NCBI GenBank assembly: GCA_002402175.1
Contig: NVVJ01000101.1
Location: forward strand, 1-61,351
DNA: 61,351 bases
Reading direction: 5' to 3'
From: SAR86 cluster bacterium
GTDB lineage: Bacteria; Pseudomonadota; Gammaproteobacteria; Pseudomonadales; Pseudohongiellaceae
Position 1 is the first letter of the stretch. Each line of letters begins with the position of its first letter. The translations under genes were made by a program, and so were the position numbers. The notes beneath the pieces were generated by a model that had not been told where the DNA came from, did no database searches, and saw only the letters and a program-made list of their open reading frames with translations. This document shows positions 58,075-61,351 of this stretch, in pieces.

Positions 58075-59669
58075 CGACCGAAGCACCATCAACCGACGTT
58101 CGGGTTCAAGATATACAGGTCGACCTATCGGCGGCAACAAGTCGCGGCGTAGACATCGGGGCATACTTCGATAGCCCGTGGGCCGTTTACGCGCCGCGCA
58201 TGCAAGGTACGTTGAATTATCTTAAGCGCATGGATGTCGGGCTCCACGTTGGTGCGGCACAAAGCGTATCGCAAAGCGCGGACGGCGAAGACGCGGCACC
58301 AAAGGTTCAGGTTCATCATCACCCGACGGGCAAGAACACGTCGGTCGCGATCATCAGCGTCGACGGCACGATGATGAAACAAGACAGCAGTTTGTTCGCC
58401 GTCGCCTGCACGCCGAGGATTCGCCGCGAGGTCCGACTTGCAGCCAACGACGCGTCGGTGTCGGCCATCATCCTGCGCATCGACTCGCCGGGCGGGACCA
58501 CGTCGGGCACGTCTGACCTTGCCGATGACATCCGCACGGCTTCCAAGCAAAAGCCGGTGATCGCGTTTATCGAAGACATGGGCGCAAGCGCCGCGTATTG
58601 GATCGCTAGCCAGTGCGATGCGGTATATGCGAACAGCCGAACCGCGCTGATCGGTTCGATCGGCACGTTCATCGGCCTGCTCGACCAGTCAAAGCAGTTC
58701 GAGGCCGAGGGCATCCGCGCGGTGGTCATCAAGACATCAGAACTAAAGGGCACGGGCTTTCAGGGCACAGAGATCACCGAAGAGCAAGAGGCGTATTTAC
58801 AAGACATCGTCAGCAAGGTCGAGATCGAGTTCGAGCAGGCGATCAAAAAGGGTCGCGGGATGACAACCAAACAGGTCGACGCGGTTGCGACCGGACGCGT
58901 ATACACGGCGGTCGACGCGATGACCTTGGGGCTGATCGACGGCATCGAGTCGATCGACGCGGTCGTCGCCCGTGCCGACAAGATGTCAAAGAAGCGCGGC
59001 GGCGTTGGAACGCGATCGGCTGACAACCTGATCGAATCAGGCGTCGCCGCTGCCGACGATGAAAAGGGTGGCGAACAAGATAAAGACAACCCAACGGTCG
59101 ACCCGGACGAAGCGGGTCAGCAGACCGGTAGCGATACGAAAGACACCGGCGCGAGTGGCGTGTCGGGCACACTAGAAACCACTACTAAAGGAAAGGCTAA
59201 CGCCATGAGTGGAAACAACGAAACGCCGGAAACCAAGCCGGAAGCAACAAGCGATCAGTTGAAGTCATCGGGTGCGGCAACCGCCGCAGAACTAAAGGCC
59301 GCGCTGCCCAACGCGACCGGCGACTTTATCGTCGGCCAGCTTACGAAGGGTGCGACCATGTCAGACGCGACCGCCGCATATGCGACGCTCATGGATGAGC
59401 AGAACAAGGTGCTGTCGGAAGAAAACACGGCGCTGAAATCTGCCAAGCCGGGCGTTCAGCCTGTCGTCGGTAGCGGCGGCGCTGATAGCCTAAACAACGG
59501 TGGCGGCGACGCGGCCGCACCGGCTGCCGAAGAGGTCGAGACGAAGGTCGTCGCGCTGATGGCCGGTGGCATGAAGCGACACGAAGCCCACGCCAAGGTC
59601 ATGCGAGACAGCCCCAAACTTCGCGAGCGTCTGGTCACCGAGGCCAACGAAAGTCGGCGCAGCGCCTAG
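58071..59669 (+). CDS. S49-family capsid maturation protease fused to scaffold
   Basis: A 532-residue protein like lambda gpC. The protease covers about residues 85-310. The catalytic Ser173 is in MGASAAYWIAS, with Lys226 in ELKGTGF the likely partner, and IDSPGGTTSGTSDLADDI holds the oxyanion region. After residue 330 comes an acidic linker and a helical, Ala-rich C-terminal part that acts as scaffold in this family. An internal start at 59205 would make that part alone. Confidence 0.9.
   Translation: MTTEAPSTDVRVQDIQVDLSAATSRGVDIGAYFDSPWAVYAPRMQGTLNYLKRMDVGLHVGAAQSVSQSADGEDAAPKVQVHHHPTGKNTSVAIISVDGTMMKQDSSLFAVACTPRIRREVRLAANDASVSAIILRIDSPGGTTSGTSDLADDIRTASKQKPVIAFIEDMGASAAYWIASQCDAVYANSRTALIGSIGTFIGLLDQSKQFEAEGIRAVVIKTSELKGTGFQGTEITEEQEAYLQDIVSKVEIEFEQAIKKGRGMTTKQVDAVATGRVYTAVDAMTLGLIDGIESIDAVVARADKMSKKRGGVGTRSADNLIESGVAAADDEKGGEQDKDNPTVDPDEAGQQTGSDTKDTGASGVSGTLETTTKGKANAMSGNNETPETKPEATSDQLKSSGAATAAELKAALPNATGDFIVGQLTKGATMSDATAAYATLMDEQNKVLSEENTALKSAKPGVQPVVGSGGADSLNNGGGDAAAPAAEEVETKVVALMAGGMKRHEAHAKVMRDSPKLRERLVTEANESRRSA
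59205..59669 (+). CDS. Nested scaffold protein (Nu3-like) from an internal in-frame start
   Basis: ATG 59205 (codon 379 of the protease gene) is preceded by AAAGGAAAGG at 59187-59196, a far stronger ribosome site than usual within a gene. The 154-residue product starts MSGNNETPETKPEATSDQLK and is helical and acidic. Lambda makes its scaffold Nu3 from the same kind of nested start within C. This is inference from layout plus the ribosome site. Confidence 0.65.
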   Translation: MSGNNETPETKPEATSDQLKSSGAATAAELKAALPNATGDFIVGQLTKGATMSDATAAYATLMDEQNKVLSEENTALKSAKPGVQPVVGSGGADSLNNGGGDAAAPAAEEVETKVVALMAGGMKRHEAHAKVMRDSPKLRERLVTEANESRRSA

Positions 59670-59754
59670 CAACAACGTCGAACATCACGTCGCCAACGGG
59701 TGACGCCCATCACGGGCATTTAACAATCAACACACAACATAGAGAGGCAAACCC

Positions 59755-60126
59755 ATGCAGTTCGTCCAAACAAGTAATAAGTCATTGACCAACGGCGCGG
59801 CCGTTGTCAATCAATACGAGCGCGTCAAGCTGGTGGCAGGCGTTCTAGTCGTCGCCGGTGCGGTCGATCGAGAGATCGGCGTTATGCACGCTCGCGGAGA
59901 GATCGGCGCGGTCAGCACGGTCATCCTTCGCACGTCAGTCGGCACGACCCCCATGATCGCTAACGCTGCGATCGCAAGCGGTGCCGTTGTTTACGGTGCG
60001 GCGGATGGCAAGATCAGCCCAACGCAGGCCGCTGGCGCGGCAGTCATCGGCAAGGCGCTTGAGGCCGCGTCGGGTGACGGCAGCCTGATCGAAGTTCTGC
60101 GCGACGCGCACGACAACGCAACCTAA
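59755..60126 (+). CDS. Capsid decoration protein, DUF2190-like
   Basis: A 123-residue protein just before the capsid gene. AAIASGAVVYGAADGKISPT and GAAVIGKALEAASGDGSLIE match the DUF2190/decoration group, which forms a small beta barrel that sits at capsid threefold axes. Its place equals that of lambda gpD. An AGAGAGG ribosome site precedes the ATG. Confidence 0.7.
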   Translation: MQFVQTSNKSLTNGAAVVNQYERVKLVAGVLVVAGAVDREIGVMHARGEIGAVSTVILRTSVGTTPMIANAAIASGAVVYGAADGKISPTQAAGAAVIGKALEAASGDGSLIEVLRDAHDNAT

Positions 60127-60219
60127 TCGCGGCGCGGCCGTGATCGAATGAAAACAGACAGTCGTTAATTAACACACAACCCCGGCCGAGCAAGGCCGCA
60201 TTATTGAAAGGTGACAGAA

Positions 60220-61185
60220 ATGCCATCCCCGAGCACATCATTAGCAGACCTGCGGCCGGACCTTGGCGGCAGCGTCATGGAGTTCGACCTACAGGCAAAC
60301 ACGGCGCGAGCCATCGGAACACAGGTGTTCCCCGTCATGGAGGTCGGCAAAAAGAGCGGGCCGTTTGGCCGCATCCCACTGGCCGAACTGTTGCAAACGC
60401 GTGAGACGCAACGGGCACCCGGCGGCGGGTACAGCCGTGGAAGCTGGAAGTTCGAGCCCGACAGCTATGCGTGCGTCGAACACGGTGCTGAAGAGCCGGT
60501 CGACGACGCCGAGGCTGAAATCTACCGCGATTATTTCAATGCGGAACTCATCAGCGCCGAGCGTGCACGCAGCGCGGTTCTGCTCAACCATGAGAAGCGG
60601 GTCAAGGAATTGGTTCTTGACACCGGAACGTTCAACACGACGGCCGTCTCCACCAAGTGGAACGACACCGAAAACGCTTCGCCTATTGCTGACGTTGAAA
60701 ACGCGGTCCAGCGTCTCTATGCCCAAGGCGTTATCGCTAACGCGCTGGTCATCGGCTGGCTGCCGTTCAGGAACCTGCGCAACTGCGGCGAGATCACCGA
60801 ACGCATCAGCGCCAGCGGCGCGGGTGAAAAGATCATGGCGAACTCGATCACGGCTATGAAGCTGGCCGAAGTGTTCGACCTAGACCACGTCTTGGTCGGT
60901 GCCATGCAGGAAAACACGGCAGACCAAGGTCAGACGGCCGTCATCCAATCGGTTTGGGGCGAGACGCACGTCGCCGTGTGCCGCGTCGCTACCACCGGCG
61001 ACATCCGTGAGCCTTGTGTCGGCCGCACGATGCACTGGGCTGCCGACGGTTCGTCTATCGGCACGACGATGGAGTCGTACCGCGAAGAGAAGATTCGCGG
61101 CGATGTCATCCGTTCGCGCTTCGAGACGGACGAAAAACGAATCTATGACGTGGCTGCCGAGCTTTTGTCGGGCGTCACCGCGTAA
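60220..61185 (+). CDS. Major capsid protein
   Basis: A 321-residue capsid subunit with HK97-type layout. It begins MPSPSTSLADLRPDLGGSVM; conserved-looking parts are KKSGPFGRIPLAELLQTRET, the helix RARSAVLLNHEKRVKELVLD, and the C-terminal strand REEKIRGDVIRSRFETDEKR. Start ATG 60220 with GAAAGG upstream is preferred over GTG 60211. No terminator separates it from the glycosyltransferase gene 12 bp downstream, so capsid and glycan genes are co-transcribed. Confidence 0.85.
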   Translation: MPSPSTSLADLRPDLGGSVMEFDLQANTARAIGTQVFPVMEVGKKSGPFGRIPLAELLQTRETQRAPGGGYSRGSWKFEPDSYACVEHGAEEPVDDAEAEIYRDYFNAELISAERARSAVLLNHEKRVKELVLDTGTFNTTAVSTKWNDTENASPIADVENAVQRLYAQGVIANALVIGWLPFRNLRNCGEITERISASGAGEKIMANSITAMKLAEVFDLDHVLVGAMQENTADQGQTAVIQSVWGETHVAVCRVATTGDIREPCVGRTMHWAADGSSIGTTMESYREEKIRGDVIRSRFETDEKRIYDVAAELLSGVTA

Positions 61186-61197
61186 GGCAGTGATCGA

Positions 61198-61351
61198 ATG
61201 ATCCGATTAAGCGTCCATCCCGTAAGCACTGACGTGGGGCCGTTCGCGGCGTTGCGTCGTGCTTACGGGTTGTTTGATCGGTTTGGGATACAGGTTAATG
61301 AAGCGGCAGACAGCCAGCCCGTACCCGGCGCTGCCGACCGTTGGATAGTAC
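61198..61351 (+). CDS. 5' part of the GT-B-like glycosyltransferase that continues at base 3
   Basis: ATG 61198 starts the frame that runs through the overlap into 3-917 after circularisation. The first residues are MIRLSVHPVSTDVGPFAALR. The in-frame join across the ends supports a circular genome. Confidence 0.85.
   Translation, partial: MIRLSVHPVSTDVGPFAALRRAYGLFDRFGIQVNEAADSQPVPGAADRWIV
61253..61351. repeat. Right copy of the 99-bp terminal overlap
   Basis: Identical to bases 1-99. Removing it gives a unique genome length of 61,252 bp. Confidence 0.95.

Noticed and set aside
61253..61351. Physical direct terminal repeat
   Set aside because: Exactly 99 bp, inside a gene, with both copies identical: best explained by assembler overlap of a circular or permuted genome.

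Overview
This window is one complete, circularly assembled genome of a tailed double-stranded DNA phage of the siphovirus type. Bases 1-99 are repeated exactly at 61253-61351, and the gene that runs off the right end continues in frame at the left end, so the unique length is 61,252 bp. Every gene I can support is on the + strand. Genes are packed with ATGA or TGATG overlaps, base composition is GC-rich (about 60 % by eye), and most starts follow AAAGG-type ribosome binding sites. The head block is lambda-like: connector, portal, S49 protease with a nested scaffold, decoration protein, major capsid protein. The distal tail order (distal tail protein, 4-Cys hub, NlpC/P60 peptidase, large tip protein) matches lambda-like tails and gene transfer agents. 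The host cannot be read from the sequence; no integrase and no DNA polymerase were recognised.

Layout. (1) 56183-61185, continuing over the junction to 20091: virion genes. Glycan enzymes sit inside this block: a GT-B-like transferase across the junction, a TylF-like methyltransferase, three tandem GT-A paralogues directly after the capsid gene, a further GT-A-like protein inside the tail-tip genes, and a GT4 enzyme after the tail fibre. (2) 20114-36285: early and replication genes. These are a YqaJ-type exonuclease, a probable annealing protein, a CsrA homologue, a Dam-type methylase, an ASCH-like protein, a probable replisome organiser with tandem 9-mers, a PD-(D/E)XK nuclease, a DnaB-like helicase, a RuvC-like resolvase and many small genes, with one abnormal tRNA. 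The block ends in a large glycoside-hydrolase-like protein with a Gly-Asp-Pro linker. (3) 36420-43008: small hypothetical, membrane and lipoprotein genes, plus a 570-bp non-coding region holding a parS-like palindrome, a promoter, a structured transcript and a terminator. (4) 43009-48771: a repeat-rich control region, then terminase small subunit, a DNA methyltransferase, terminase large subunit, a ParB-domain protein and a methyltransferase-like protein. (5) 48802-56090: peptide deformylase, small zinc proteins, a probable lipoprotein under a hairpin, a metallopeptidase, duplicated structured leaders, a DUF932 protein and a small probable regulator.

How it fits together: the early block would take over replication and recombination and may adjust host gene expression through CsrA. 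Region 4 packages DNA. The virion block builds a probably glycosylated particle. Points of most interest are the glycan enzymes woven through the virion genes, four promoters that place an ATG 7-8 nt after the -10 box (leaderless transcripts), a GGGAAAA frameshift site in the tail chaperone, a nested scaffold start, a tRNA with about 33 nt inserted in its anticodon arm, a parS-like site, phage-encoded CsrA, and strong enrichment of GATC beside a Dam-like gene.
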